Part shown: one piece after another, positions 8,724-16,840 of the stretch
Position numbering within the stretch: position 1 is the stretch's first letter
Layout of the letters: each line of letters begins with the position of its first letter
Source of the DNA: Streptomyces narbonensis
Lineage (GTDB): Bacteria; Actinomycetota; Actinomycetes; Streptomycetales; Streptomycetaceae
Reading direction: 5' to 3'
DNA length: 64,000 bases
Assembly: GCF_014649015.1 (NCBI RefSeq)
Contig: NZ_BMSF01000009.1
Location: 124,001-188,000, forward strand
The notes under the pieces: model-generated
The model's input: only the letters and a program-made list of their open reading frames with translations
Databases searched by the model: none
Told to the model about the DNA's origin: nothing
Position numbers and translations under genes: made by a program

Positions 8724-9708
8724 CGGAGGTCTTCCTTCCGCGGGTGGTGAGCAGGAGGTAGACGCCCGTGACGACGAGGAGGAAGAGCAGCAGCAGGACG
8801 GACATGGCCGAGCCGGTGCCGAAGTTCCAGGTCTGGAAGGACGACTGGTAGATGTGCAGCGAGATCAGGTCCGCCGCTTCCGGGGCCGCCTCGCCGAACA
8901 GGACGAACGGCGTGTTGAAGTCGTTGAACGTCCAGAGGAACAGGACCAGGACGAGGATCTGGTTGACCGGCCGCAGCGACGGCAAGGTGATGTGCCGGAT
9001 CTGCTGGAGGACGCCGGCGCCGTCGAGGGAGGCGGCCTCGTACATGTCCCGGGGGATGTTCTGCAGTCCCGCCATGACCGTGAGGAACGCGAACGGCCAG
9101 CCCTTCCACACGGAGACGACGAGCAGGGCCCAGAAGCTGTTGTCGCCGATGAGCCAGAAGGCGGGGCTGTCGCCGATGCCGAGCTGGTCGTGGAGGACGT
9201 GGTTGATCAGGCCGTTGTCCCGCTGGAACATGAACGCCCACGTGATGACGGCGGTGTAGACCGGCAGGGCGTACGGGACGAGGAAGAGGGTCCGCAGGAA
9301 GCCGCGGCCCCGGAACTCCTCCTGGAGGAAGATCGCGGCGGCCGTCCCGAGGAACCAGCACAGGGCCACGGACAGGACGGTGAACAGGCAGGTCGTCAGG
9401 AAGGACTTCAGGAGCGCCTGGCCGACCGGGGCGTCGAAGTCGATCGAGACGGCGAAGTTGTCGAGGCCGGCCCACGGAGCTGCGGACCAGTCGCGGATGT
9501 AGAACTGGGTGAGCTCCTTGAAGCTCATGCCGATGCCCATGAGCATCGGGACGAGGTGGACGAGGAGTTCGAGGAGCAGGGCGGGCAGGAGCAGCAGGTA
9601 CGGCAGTGCGATGCGGCGACGCCCGGAGCGGCGTGGTGCGGGCGCCCCTCCGGGTGCGGCCTTGCGCACCGCCGGCTCCCGCTCGGGAGCGACGGCGGTT
9701 CTGGTCAT
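8716..9708 (-). CDS. Sugar ABC transporter permease, MalF/CebF type
   Basis: 330 residues. After an Arg/Pro-rich N-terminus come about six membrane helices (first IALPYLLLLPALLLELLVHL) and the EAA loop EAASLDGAGVLQQIRHITLP. It partners the MalG-type permease whose gene overlaps its 3' end. The ATG at 9708 is 11 bp downstream of the binding-protein stop. It forms the inner-membrane channel for the substrate delivered by the lipoprotein encoded upstream. Confidence 0.92.
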   Translation of the reverse strand: MTRTAVAPEREPAVRKAAPGGAPAPRRSGRRRIALPYLLLLPALLLELLVHLVPMLMGIGMSFKELTQFYIRDWSAAPWAGLDNFAVSIDFDAPVGQALLKSFLTTCLFTVLSVALCWFLGTAAAIFLQEEFRGRGFLRTLFLVPYALPVYTAVITWAFMFQRDNGLINHVLHDQLGIGDSPAFWLIGDNSFWALLVVSVWKGWPFAFLTVMAGLQNIPRDMYEAASLDGAGVLQQIRHITLPSLRPVNQILVLVLFLWTFNDFNTPFVLFGEAAPEAADLISLHIYQSSFQTWNFGTGSAMSVLLLLFLLVVTGVYLLLTTRGRKTSDV

Positions 9709-9719
9709 GGAGGGGCTGC

Positions 9720-11024
9720 CTACTTCTTGGGCATCTGCTGCTGGGCCTTTTCGAGCTTGGCCCGCACGGACTCGGTGGTGACGGGCCGGCCCGCGGCGGC
9801 GTCCGCGAACAGTTCCTTGACGGCCGTGCCGACCACGGTCTCGAACTGGGACTCCTCCGGGACCTGGGGAAGTGCGGCGGCGCTGGTGGCGAGGGTGTCG
9901 CGGATGACGTCGAGGGCCGGGTCGGCGAACACCGGGTCCTTCTGGGCGCCCTTGACCGGCGGGACCGATCCGTAGGCCTTGTTGAGGAGGATCTGCTCCT
10001 CGTCGCTGGTCATGAACTTCACGAACTTGAGGGCGCCGTCGAGGTTCTTGGTGTTCTTGAAGACGGCCATGTTGATGCCGGCGACCATCGAGTTGGTCTG
10101 CTTGCCCTGGCCGGGCTTGCCCGCGGGGACCGGGGCCGGGGCGACGCCCCACTCCTCGGGGGCCATGCCCTGGGAGGCGAACGTCTGCGAGGGGGTCTGC
10201 CACAGGACCATGCCGGTCCTGTCCTTGGCGAAGTCGCTCAGGGACTGGTTCTGGGCGTACTCGGCGTTGCCGGGGGCGACGATCTTCTGCGTGGCCATCA
10301 GGTCGACGTACTGCTTGACCGCCGCGACGGCCCCGTCGGAGGTGAAGTCGGCCTTGCCGTCGGCGGTGAAGAAGTCGGCTCCGTGCTGCTTGGCGAGGAC
10401 GAAGACCTGGTGGATGTTGTTGGACAGGTTGGAACCCTCGACGCCGATGCCCCACTTCCCGTCCTTGCTCAGCTTCTTGCCGGCGGCGGCCACCTCCTCC
10501 CAGGTGGTCGGCGGCTTGGCTATGCCGGCGTCCTTGAACATCTGCTTGTTGTAGTAGAGGGCGTAGGCCATGGAGTAGAGCGGGACGGCGGCCGGGTCCT
10601 TGCCCGCGACGCCGGTGGAGCCGAGTGCGGAGTCGACGAAGCGGTCCTTGCCCCCGATGGCCTCGAAGTTCTTGGCGTCGAACGGCAGCAGCGCGCCGGT
10701 GGACTGGAGGGAGGCGCTCCAGGTGTTGCCGATGTTGAGGACGTCGGGACCCTGGCCGGAGGTGGTGGCGGTGAGGATCCGGTTGAGCAGGTCGGACCAG
10801 GGGATCACCTCCAGCTTGACCTTGATGCCGGTCTCCTCCTCGAACCGGTCGAGCTCGGGCTGGAGGACCTTCTTGTCGACCTCCAGGCTGGAGCCCTGGT
10901 TGGTGGCCCAGTAGGTGAGGGTCTTCGGCGTCGCCTCGCCGCTCTCCCCGCCGCCGCAGGCGGTGGCGGTGAAGGCGAGGGAGAGGGTGACGGCACCGGT
11001 GACTGCGGCTCTGATTCTGCGCAT
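9720..11024 (-). CDS. Sugar-binding lipoprotein of ABC importer (family 1 extracellular solute-binding protein)
   Basis: 434 residues. Signal peptide with lipobox TATAC, lipidated Cys23, then a Gly/Ser/Glu linker and a two-lobed binding domain (TLTYWATNQGSS, GPDVLNIGNTWSASL, MAYALYYNKQMFKDAGI). It is the first gene of the uptake operon, opposite a ROK regulator. The linked GH1 enzyme and ceb-like order suggest a beta-glucoside such as cellobiose, laminaribiose or gentiobiose; the ligand cannot be fixed from sequence. Confidence 0.92.
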   Translation of the reverse strand: MRRIRAAVTGAVTLSLAFTATACGGGESGEATPKTLTYWATNQGSSLEVDKKVLQPELDRFEEETGIKVKLEVIPWSDLLNRILTATTSGQGPDVLNIGNTWSASLQSTGALLPFDAKNFEAIGGKDRFVDSALGSTGVAGKDPAAVPLYSMAYALYYNKQMFKDAGIAKPPTTWEEVAAAGKKLSKDGKWGIGVEGSNLSNNIHQVFVLAKQHGADFFTADGKADFTSDGAVAAVKQYVDLMATQKIVAPGNAEYAQNQSLSDFAKDRTGMVLWQTPSQTFASQGMAPEEWGVAPAPVPAGKPGQGKQTNSMVAGINMAVFKNTKNLDGALKFVKFMTSDEEQILLNKAYGSVPPVKGAQKDPVFADPALDVIRDTLATSAAALPQVPEESQFETVVGTAVKELFADAAAGRPVTTESVRAKLEKAQQQMPKK

Positions 11025-11066
11025 GGCTCCTGGGCCCTTTCGGGGGGTGACGGGGATGCCGAACGA

Positions 11067-11089
11067 GGGGAGCGCCTGGACCGCTCTCC
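11067..11089. promoter_or_regulatory. Imperfect inverted repeat upstream of the sugar-binding protein gene
   Basis: GGGGAGCG and CGCTCTCC (7 of 8 positions symmetrical, 7-bp spacer) lie 43 bp upstream of the binding-protein start. The half-site GGAGAGCG is the same as in the LacI palindrome at 3804-3819, although there the arms are contiguous. Possible operator, or a second target of that LacI protein. Confidence 0.35.
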
Positions 11090-11100
11090 GTTACATCGGC

Positions 11101-11121
11101 TTAATTTAGGATGTGAGTTAA
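11101..11121. promoter_or_regulatory. Possible ROK operator
   Basis: An unusually AT-rich patch in the divergent region has TTAA at both ends (11101-11104 and 11118-11121) and includes TAGGAT (11107-11112), which could serve as a plus-strand -10. It is a reasonable ROK-binding candidate by position only. Confidence 0.3.
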
Positions 11122-11160
11122 ACCCCACGGGAAGGTCGCGTCAAGGCCTGTACTGCGGGT

Positions 11161-12495
11161 ATGTTGCAACGAACGACTTCAGAGACGGGGACCCAAGTGC
11201 ACGCGAGAAGTGGCCGCACGGTGCGTGACCTGCGGCGTGAGAACCGCACCGCTGTTCTGCGCAGGCTGTACTTCGACGGGCCGGCGAGCCGCCTCACGCT
11301 CGGCCCCGAGACCGGCCTGAGCTCCGGCTCGGTCAGCAACGTCGTCGCCGAGCTCATCGCGGAGGGTCTGGTCGAGGAGGCCGGCAGCGTCGACTCGGCC
11401 GGCGGGCGCCCCCGTACCCTGCTGCGCGTCACCCCGGACAGCGCGTTCATGATCGGTGTCGACATCGGCGAGACCCGGATCAGGATCGAGCTCTTCGACC
11501 TCGCCCTCGCCGAACTCGCCCGCGCCGAGAGGGCCTTGGCCAGCACCGGGCCCCGCACCGGGCGTTATGACGTGGACCTCGTCGTCGCCCACCTGCGCGA
11601 CGGCATCGCCGAGGTGCTGCGGGCCGCGGACGTCCCCGCCGACCGACTCCTCGGCGTCGGCGTCGGCGTCCCCGGCATCGTCGACCACGGTGAGGACGGC
11701 GCGGTCGTCCACGGCCAGACCATCGGCTGGGACACCGTCCCCCTCGAACGACTGCTGCGCGCCGCCGTGGACCTGCCCTCCACCGTGCCGTACCGGATCG
11801 ACAACGGCGCCAAGACCCTCGGCCAGGCCGAGATGTGGTTCGGCGCCGGCCGTGGCGCCCGGAGCGCCGTCGTCGTCCTCTTCGGCTCCGGCGTCGGCGC
11901 CTGCTCCGTCACCGACCCCATGGAACCGGGCCGCGCCCTCGAATGGGGACACCTGACGGTGCGGGTCCGGGGGCGGCGCTGCCGCTGCGGCTCCCAGGGC
12001 TGCCTGGAGGCGTACGCCGGCGCCGAGGCGCTCCTGGAGCGATGGCGCGAGGCCGGCGGGCGGCCGCCGGCCGGGGCCGACGAGGAGACCGCGCTCACCG
12101 CCATGCTCACCGCCGCCCACCCCGACGATCCGGGAACCGCGCCCGACATCACGGCCCTCGCCGTCCTGGAGGAGACCGCCGAGTACCTCGGCGCCGGCTT
12201 CGCCGACCTCGTCAACCTCTTCCAGCCCGAGCGCATCCTCGTCGGCGGCTGGGCGGGCCTCCAGCTCGGCGACCGCTTCCTGCGCTCCGTGATCCGGTAC
12301 GCCGGCGAGTACGCGCTCCGCTACCCGGCGAGCCGCACCAGCATCGGCCTGGGCACCCTCGGGCCCGAGGCGGTCACCGTCGGCGCGGCGCTCCTGCCGC
12401 TGGCCGACTTCTTCGCCCGGGGCGGCCGCGGCCCCGAGCCCCTGCCCTCCGCACCCGCGCCCGCCTGGCGCGCCGCCCTCCAGGACCGCGTGTGA
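11161..12495 (+). CDS. ROK-family transcriptional regulator
   Basis: 444 residues: an N-terminal winged helix-turn-helix (about 20-80), then a ROK sugar-kinase-like domain with the nucleotide/sugar loop MIGVDIGETRIRIELF, LGVGVGVPGIVDH, and the zinc motif CRCGSQGCLEAYAG. It is divergent from the beta-glucoside uptake operon and probably controls it. Most ceb-like operons are instead controlled by a LacI protein. A GTG 12 codons later is an alternative start that still leaves the DNA-binding domain whole. Confidence 0.9.
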   Translation: MLQRTTSETGTQVHARSGRTVRDLRRENRTAVLRRLYFDGPASRLTLGPETGLSSGSVSNVVAELIAEGLVEEAGSVDSAGGRPRTLLRVTPDSAFMIGVDIGETRIRIELFDLALAELARAERALASTGPRTGRYDVDLVVAHLRDGIAEVLRAADVPADRLLGVGVGVPGIVDHGEDGAVVHGQTIGWDTVPLERLLRAAVDLPSTVPYRIDNGAKTLGQAEMWFGAGRGARSAVVVLFGSGVGACSVTDPMEPGRALEWGHLTVRVRGRRCRCGSQGCLEAYAGAEALLERWREAGGRPPAGADEETALTAMLTAAHPDDPGTAPDITALAVLEETAEYLGAGFADLVNLFQPERILVGGWAGLQLGDRFLRSVIRYAGEYALRYPASRTSIGLGTLGPEAVTVGAALLPLADFFARGGRGPEPLPSAPAPAWRAALQDRV

Positions 12496-12526
12496 CGCGC
12501 GGAACGGCACCGCCGGACGGCGCCGC

Positions 12527-12557
12527 TTGACCTTGACACCGTGACAAGGCCTTCACT
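12527..12557 (+). promoter_or_regulatory. MerR-type promoter with operator in the spacer
   Basis: TTGACC (12527-12532) and TTCACT (12552-12557) are 19 bp apart, the stretched spacing of MerR-controlled promoters. The spacer holds the near-palindrome 12531-12549, CCTTGACAC-C-GTGACAAGG, with one mismatched pair. It lies 22 bp before the HEAT gene start. The MerR-like protein encoded second in this operon is the obvious candidate to bind it. Confidence 0.65.
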
Positions 12558-12578
12558 GGGGCCGAGGAGGTGGTCACG

Positions 12579-13247
12579 ATGACCGAGCGGAAAGACGCCG
12601 CGCACACACCCCGGGCCCTTCGAGGTCTGGAGCACGACAGCCCGTCCGTGCGACTACGGGCGGCACTGGAGGTGGGGACGAGCCCCGAACCGTGGTGCGT
12701 GGAGGCGCTCATCGGGCGGAGCGCGGTCGAACCCGACTTCTCCGTCCGCGAGATGCTCACCTGGGCCCTCACCCGCCACCCGGCGTCCACGACGGTCCCC
12801 GGGCTCGTCGGCGAACTCCGCTCGGAGCACGGCCAGGCGAGGAGCCAGGCACTGCACACGCTCTCCAAGATCGGGGACCGGCGGGCCTGGCCGGCGATCA
12901 CCCGGGCGCTGCTGACCGACGCCGACGACGAGGTCGCGCGGAGCGCCTGGCGGGCGGCGGTGGCGCTCGTGCCCGAAGGGCAGGAGGCCGAGCTGGCCGG
13001 AGTGCTGGCCACGCAGCTCGGGCGCGGCGGACGCGAGACCCGGCTGAGCCTCAGCCGGGCGCTGATCGCGCTCGGCGAGGCGGCCGTGCCGACGCTTCGC
13101 GACGCGACCGGCCATCCGGACCCGGACCTGCGCCGGCACGCGCTCGCCACGGAGCGCCTGGCGCGCGACCCGGATGCCGGATTCGATTTCGCGATCGAGG
13201 AGGCGAAGCGCATCGTGGCGCTCGGCACGACCGGCCGGGAGGAGTGA
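12579..13247 (+). CDS. HEAT-repeat protein
   Basis: 222 residues, almost entirely alpha-helical, with repeated pieces of the HEAT type (SPSVRLRAALEVG, SVREMLTWALTRHP, QARSQALHTLSKIGDRRAWPAI, DPDLRRHALATERLA). No catalytic motif. The ATG at 12579 is 8 bp after GAGGAGG and is preferred to the GTG at 12570, which overlaps that site. The stop is 7 bp before the start of a MerR-HEAT fusion, so the two form an operon. HEAT arrays are usually protein-binding scaffolds; the partner may be the MerR-HEAT protein itself. Confidence 0.82.
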   Translation: MTERKDAAHTPRALRGLEHDSPSVRLRAALEVGTSPEPWCVEALIGRSAVEPDFSVREMLTWALTRHPASTTVPGLVGELRSEHGQARSQALHTLSKIGDRRAWPAITRALLTDADDEVARSAWRAAVALVPEGQEAELAGVLATQLGRGGRETRLSLSRALIALGEAAVPTLRDATGHPDPDLRRHALATERLARDPDAGFDFAIEEAKRIVALGTTGREE

Positions 13248-13254
13248 ACAGACG

Positions 13255-14265
13255 GTGTTGATCGGTGAGGTGGCACGACGGTCCGGGGTCAGCGCCCGCA
13301 TGCTGCGGCACTACGAGTCGCTCGGCCTCGTACGGCCGACGGGGCGCACCGACGGCGGCTATCGCGAGTACGCCGACGAGGACATCCGGCGGATCTTCCA
13401 CATCGAGAGCCTGCGTTCGCTGGGGCTTTCGCTGCGTGAGGTCGGACGGGCGCTCGACGATCCCGGCTTCACGCCCTCGGAGCTCGTCGACGACCTCATC
13501 CGCCAGGCGCGGGAGCGCGTCGCCGCCGAGACGGAGCTGCTGACGCGGCTCCACCGGATCGGGGCCGCCGAACCCGCCGACTGGGAGGACGTCCTGCGGA
13601 CCGTCGCGCTCCTGCAGGCGCTGCACTCGAAGAGCGCCCGTACGCGGCAACGGGCGGCCCTGTCCTCGGCGGATGGTGAACCGGTCGCCTTGGAGGCCCT
13701 GGTCGAGGCGGTGCTGCGGGAGAGCGACCCGATCGTCGCGGGCGCCCTGCGCTGGGCTTTGGCGCGGGGGGCCGAGGGCGCAGCGGCGCTCCTCGCGGAG
13801 GGCCTCGCCTCACCGTCGGCCGAGGTACGGGAGCGCGCCGTCCGGTCCCTCGCCGAGATCCCGGACGAGGAGGCGACGGCCCCGCTCCGTGAGGCGCTCG
13901 CGCACCCGGACGCCGTGGTCCGGGGGCACGCGGCGCTGGCGCTCGGGGCCCGCGGCCTGGCCGAGGCGGTTCCGGTGCTCATCGACATGATCGTCGAGGA
14001 GACGAACGACGTCGACGCGGCCGACGCACTGAGCGCGCTGGCCGGCCGTCCCGGGTCGGCGGACGGGATCGCCGCCGGGCTCGTCGACCGCCTCGCCCAC
14101 GGCACCGCCGGGGCGCCCGCACGCCGACGGCTGGCGCAGGCCCTCACGGACATCCCGGGAGCCACGGCGGCCCGCGCCCTCGCGGAACTCGCGCGCGACG
14201 AGGACCGGTCCGTCGCACTGACCGCGGCGTACATCGTCGAACTGCGCGAAGGGCGGGAGCGGTAG
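13255..14265 (+). CDS. MerR-type regulator fused to HEAT repeats
   Basis: 336 residues. Residues 1-75 are a MerR DNA-binding domain (IGEVARRSGVSARMLRHYES, then a wing and GYREYADEDIRRI), followed by a dimerisation helix. From about 125 to the end there are HEAT-like repeats (SEVRERAVRSLAEIPDEEATAPL, DAVVRGHAALALGARGLAEAVPVL). The small effector-binding tail of ordinary MerR proteins is replaced by a repeat scaffold, suggesting that the signal is a protein. GTG 13255 is used because GGGAGGAG lies 10 nt upstream; a TTG at 13258 is possible. Likely regulates its own operon through the 19-bp-spacer promoter. Confidence 0.87.
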   Translation: MLIGEVARRSGVSARMLRHYESLGLVRPTGRTDGGYREYADEDIRRIFHIESLRSLGLSLREVGRALDDPGFTPSELVDDLIRQARERVAAETELLTRLHRIGAAEPADWEDVLRTVALLQALHSKSARTRQRAALSSADGEPVALEALVEAVLRESDPIVAGALRWALARGAEGAAALLAEGLASPSAEVRERAVRSLAEIPDEEATAPLREALAHPDAVVRGHAALALGARGLAEAVPVLIDMIVEETNDVDAADALSALAGRPGSADGIAAGLVDRLAHGTAGAPARRRLAQALTDIPGATAARALAELARDEDRSVALTAAYIVELREGRER

Positions 14266-14458
14266 CCGTAGCGGTAGCGCAGTCGGACACGCATGCGAGC
14301 GGGGCGGAGGGCGGTGCCGGCAGCGCCCGCGGCCCGTCGTCACGCTCCGTGTCCGGCGTCCGCCCGCGCGGGGGGCACGTCCTCGTGGGCGGTCCGGGAG
14401 GGGCCGGGGATCCTCGTACGCTCCCCCCGTAACCATTCGCGGGAACAAGGGAGTTGTG

Positions 14459-15124
14459 GTGTCCACAGCAGTCGTGGTCGGCGCCGGGCCGGGGATCGGG
14501 AAGGCCGTGGCCTCACGGTTCGCCCGTGAGGGGTACTCCGTCGCCGTGATCGCACGGAGGCGGGAGACCGTGGACCGGGTCGCCGGGGAGATCGGGCGGG
14601 AGGGCGGCAGGGTGCTGGCGCTGACCGCCGACAGCACGGACGAGGCGGGGCTGCGGGCCGCCCTCGACACGGCCGGGAAGGAGCTCGGGCCGGTCGACGC
14701 GGCCGTCTACAACGCCGCGCTCATCCGGCGCGACGGCCCCGGGGAGCTCGACGCACGGGGGCAGTTGGAGGCCTGGGCGGTGAACGTGGTGGGCGCGCTC
14801 ACCACCGCGAACCACGTGGCCCCGGGCATGGCCGGGCGGGGTGGCGGAACGATCCTGGTCACGGGCGGCATGCCACGTGTCGACCCGCGCTACGTGAGCC
14901 TGGGCCTCGGGAAGTTCGGCGTCAGGACCCTGGTCGACCTGCTCGACGCGCAGTACGGTCCGGCCGGGGTCCACGTGGCGTCGGTGACCGTCCCGGGGGC
15001 CGTGGCCCCGGGTACGGCGTACGACCCGGACGACATCGCGGAGCACTACTGGCGCCTGCACACCCAGCCACGGGACGGCTGGGAGCGCGAGGTCGTGCAC
15101 GGCGGAGTACCGGTCGCTCAGTAG
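14459..15124 (+). CDS. SDR-fold protein lacking the canonical catalytic Tyr
   Basis: 221 residues. The Rossmann motif VGAGPGIGKAVA (residues 7-18) is intact. At the place of the usual YxxxK the sequence reads YVSLGLGKFG: Lys152 is present but the residue four before it is Leu148, and the usual catalytic Ser region reads VTGGMP. It may be an atypical reductase using Tyr145, or a nucleotide-binding protein without the standard chemistry. GTG 14459 is chosen for its spacing from AAGGGAG; 14456 is an equal-frame alternative. Monocistronic, followed by a hairpin. Confidence 0.75.
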   Translation: MSTAVVVGAGPGIGKAVASRFAREGYSVAVIARRRETVDRVAGEIGREGGRVLALTADSTDEAGLRAALDTAGKELGPVDAAVYNAALIRRDGPGELDARGQLEAWAVNVVGALTTANHVAPGMAGRGGGTILVTGGMPRVDPRYVSLGLGKFGVRTLVDLLDAQYGPAGVHVASVTVPGAVAPGTAYDPDDIAEHYWRLHTQPRDGWEREVVHGGVPVAQ

Positions 15125-15488
15125 GGGCGCCGCCGCCCCCGCCGTCAAGGCATCCTTTCCGGACTCCGCGCCCCCGGGACGGTCCGAGATCACGCCCCGA
15201 GCGCGCCCGGGACGCGTCCGTACGTCCCGGGCAGGAAGGCAAGGGCCCCTTCGGTCAGGCACCGACGGGGCTTCGGCCATGTCCGGGACGTCCCGGTCTT
15301 CGTGAATGTTCCATGAACTACACAGCGCGACACAGCTCGTATCCCCTTCTCGTGGATATACACGAAGCAGGAATCCTTGTTCGAGCTGCGCTGACGCAAA
15401 TCCAACTGCCGGGCGTCCGATCCGATGCAGCAGGATGAGGAGCATCTGTGAAGAGAACCGATATCGGTCCTCAGGAAAGGAGAACTCC
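15125..15488. other. Long intergenic region before the AraC leader
   Basis: 364 bp with no credible gene. It holds a terminator-like hairpin (15205-15232), and from about 15290 a less GC-rich stretch that includes the near-palindrome TCGTGGATATACACGA (15350-15365, one mismatched pair), a possible operator. A strong Shine-Dalgarno GGAAAGGAG (15475-15483) at its right end serves the 20-codon leader ORF. No clear -35/-10 pair was found. Confidence 0.6.
15205..15232 (+). terminator. Hairpin after the SDR gene
   Basis: Perfect 10-bp inverted repeat GCCCGGGACG / CGTCCCGGGC with an 8-nt loop, about 80 bp past the SDR stop codon. Confidence 0.5.
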
Positions 15489-15551
15489 ATGCCCCGCGAT
15501 CCTCAGGGCAAGTGCATATCTCTTTCGGCGGCACCTGGACGATTCACATGA
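15489..15551 (+). CDS. 20-residue leader peptide coupled to the AraC gene
   Basis: ATG 15489 follows the best ribosome site of the neighbourhood (GGAAAGGAG, spacing about 5). The peptide MPRDPQGKCISLSAAPGRFT ends in TGA at 15549-15551, overlapping the ATG (15548) of the AraC-family gene as ATGA. The AraC start has no ribosome site of its own, so its translation probably depends on this ORF. The peptide resembles nothing I recognise; it may be a purely translational leader. Confidence 0.6.
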   Translation: MPRDPQGKCISLSAAPGRFT

Positions 15552-16540
15552 GCACGGTCCTGCTCGACCCGCCCGGACCGGTGCGCACCCTGCGCACGGG
15601 GGAATCCGATCTGCAGCGGGGATTCCACGCCTGGGGTGATCTCGTCACGGACGCCTGCGGCCCGCTGCGCGTCTTCCGCACCGAGCCCGGCCGCTTCGAA
15701 GGGACCATCGCCACGGGCACCTTCGGCACCGTGCAGATCGCCGAGGTCCAGGCCGGGCCGCACGCCGTGGAGCGTACGGCGCTGCTCGCCACCAGGGCGG
15801 CGACCGCACCGCTCCACCTCGCCTGCGTCCTGGAAGGAGAGGTCCGCGTCCGTCAGGGCGACCTCACGGCCGTCGCCCGGGCCGGCAACCTCTTCTGCTA
15901 CGACAGCTCGCTCCCCTTCTCCCTCTGGATGCGGCAGCCCATCCACATGGTCACCGTGAAGTTCGACCACCAGCTGGTCGATCTCAGGGCCGGGGCCGAG
16001 CACCCTCTGCGCGCGGCCACCTGGTCCGGCTCCGAAGGGGCCAGCGTGCTCCTCGCCGACCTCCTCCGCAGCGCCGCGCGGAACATGTCGCGGCTCGACC
16101 CGGCGATAGCGGACCACCTGGGCAGCAGCGTCGCCAGCCTGGTCGGCGCCGTCTGCTCGGAGAAGCTCGGCGAAGCGGTGCCCGACCCCGTCCTGGCCCG
16201 CCGCGCCCTGCTGCACCGGATCAAGGCCTTCGCCCGAGCCCGCCTCGGCTGCTCCGAGCTGAGCCCCCGGCTGCTCGCCAGGACGCACAAGATCTCCCTG
16301 CGCTACCTCCAGCTGCTGTTCCAGGACGAGGACAGCAGTCCCGCCCTGTGGATCCGCAACGAGCGGCTGCGCCGCTGCCGGGACGACCTCTCCGACCCGC
16401 GCACCGCCCATCTGACGGTGGCCGGCATCGCGGAGCGCTGGGGCCTCGACAGCGCCTCGCACTTCAGCAAGCTGTTCCGCGAGCGCTACGGGGTGGCCCC
16501 GCGCGAGTGGCGCCGCCAGTCGGCACGCGGGCTCCCCTGA
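15548..16540 (+). CDS. AraC/XylS-family transcriptional regulator
   Basis: 330 residues. The N-terminal part (about 1-210) is a cupin-like AraC-binding-like domain (LACVLEGEVRVRQGDLTAVARAGNL is the double-stranded helix core). The C-terminal part (about 220-325) carries two helix-turn-helices, ending in the AraC signature IAERWGLDSASHFSKLFRERYGVAPREWRR. The ATG at 15548 is chosen because it overlaps the leader stop; an in-frame GTG at 15512 lacks a ribosome site. A likely target is the downstream FAD protein and aldolase pair, inferred from position only. Confidence 0.88.
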   Translation: MSTVLLDPPGPVRTLRTGESDLQRGFHAWGDLVTDACGPLRVFRTEPGRFEGTIATGTFGTVQIAEVQAGPHAVERTALLATRAATAPLHLACVLEGEVRVRQGDLTAVARAGNLFCYDSSLPFSLWMRQPIHMVTVKFDHQLVDLRAGAEHPLRAATWSGSEGASVLLADLLRSAARNMSRLDPAIADHLGSSVASLVGAVCSEKLGEAVPDPVLARRALLHRIKAFARARLGCSELSPRLLARTHKISLRYLQLLFQDEDSSPALWIRNERLRRCRDDLSDPRTAHLTVAGIAERWGLDSASHFSKLFRERYGVAPREWRRQSARGLP

Positions 16541-16840
16541 CGGGTGTCCCGCCCGCCCCATCGACACCCTCTCCCCCGCCCTTCCCGTTCTCTTCCTCGC
16601 TTCCCATAGCGGCGCGCACGCCGAACGAGCGTGCGCAAACCCGTTATGCCGCATGCGTGTTCGCGCCAGCGGCACCGACGGGAAGCCAGGAGACTGGAGA
16701 CCGATTTCACAGGTTTTTCGGTTCGACTCTCCCGGCCTTCCGGTCCACGCCTTCTGTATTTCTTTCCTCACCTGTTCCGATCGGTTTTCCCTCGGTAAAA
16801 GAACGGACATCATCCGCGCCATTGAACGGGGTTCGCTCGA
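16541..16840. other. Intergenic region before the FAD-binding protein
   Basis: 300 bp without a gene. It contains a hairpin at 16614-16636. From about 16690 to 16835 the base composition is clearly more AT-rich than the surroundings (runs such as ATTTCTTTCC and GGTAAAAGAAC), as expected for a promoter region of the gene starting at 16841. No confident -10/-35 was assigned. Confidence 0.55.
16614..16636 (+). terminator. Hairpin after the AraC gene
   Basis: 8-bp perfect stem GCGCACGC / GCGTGCGC with a 7-nt loop, about 75 bp past the AraC stop; followed by AAACC rather than a T run. Confidence 0.4.
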
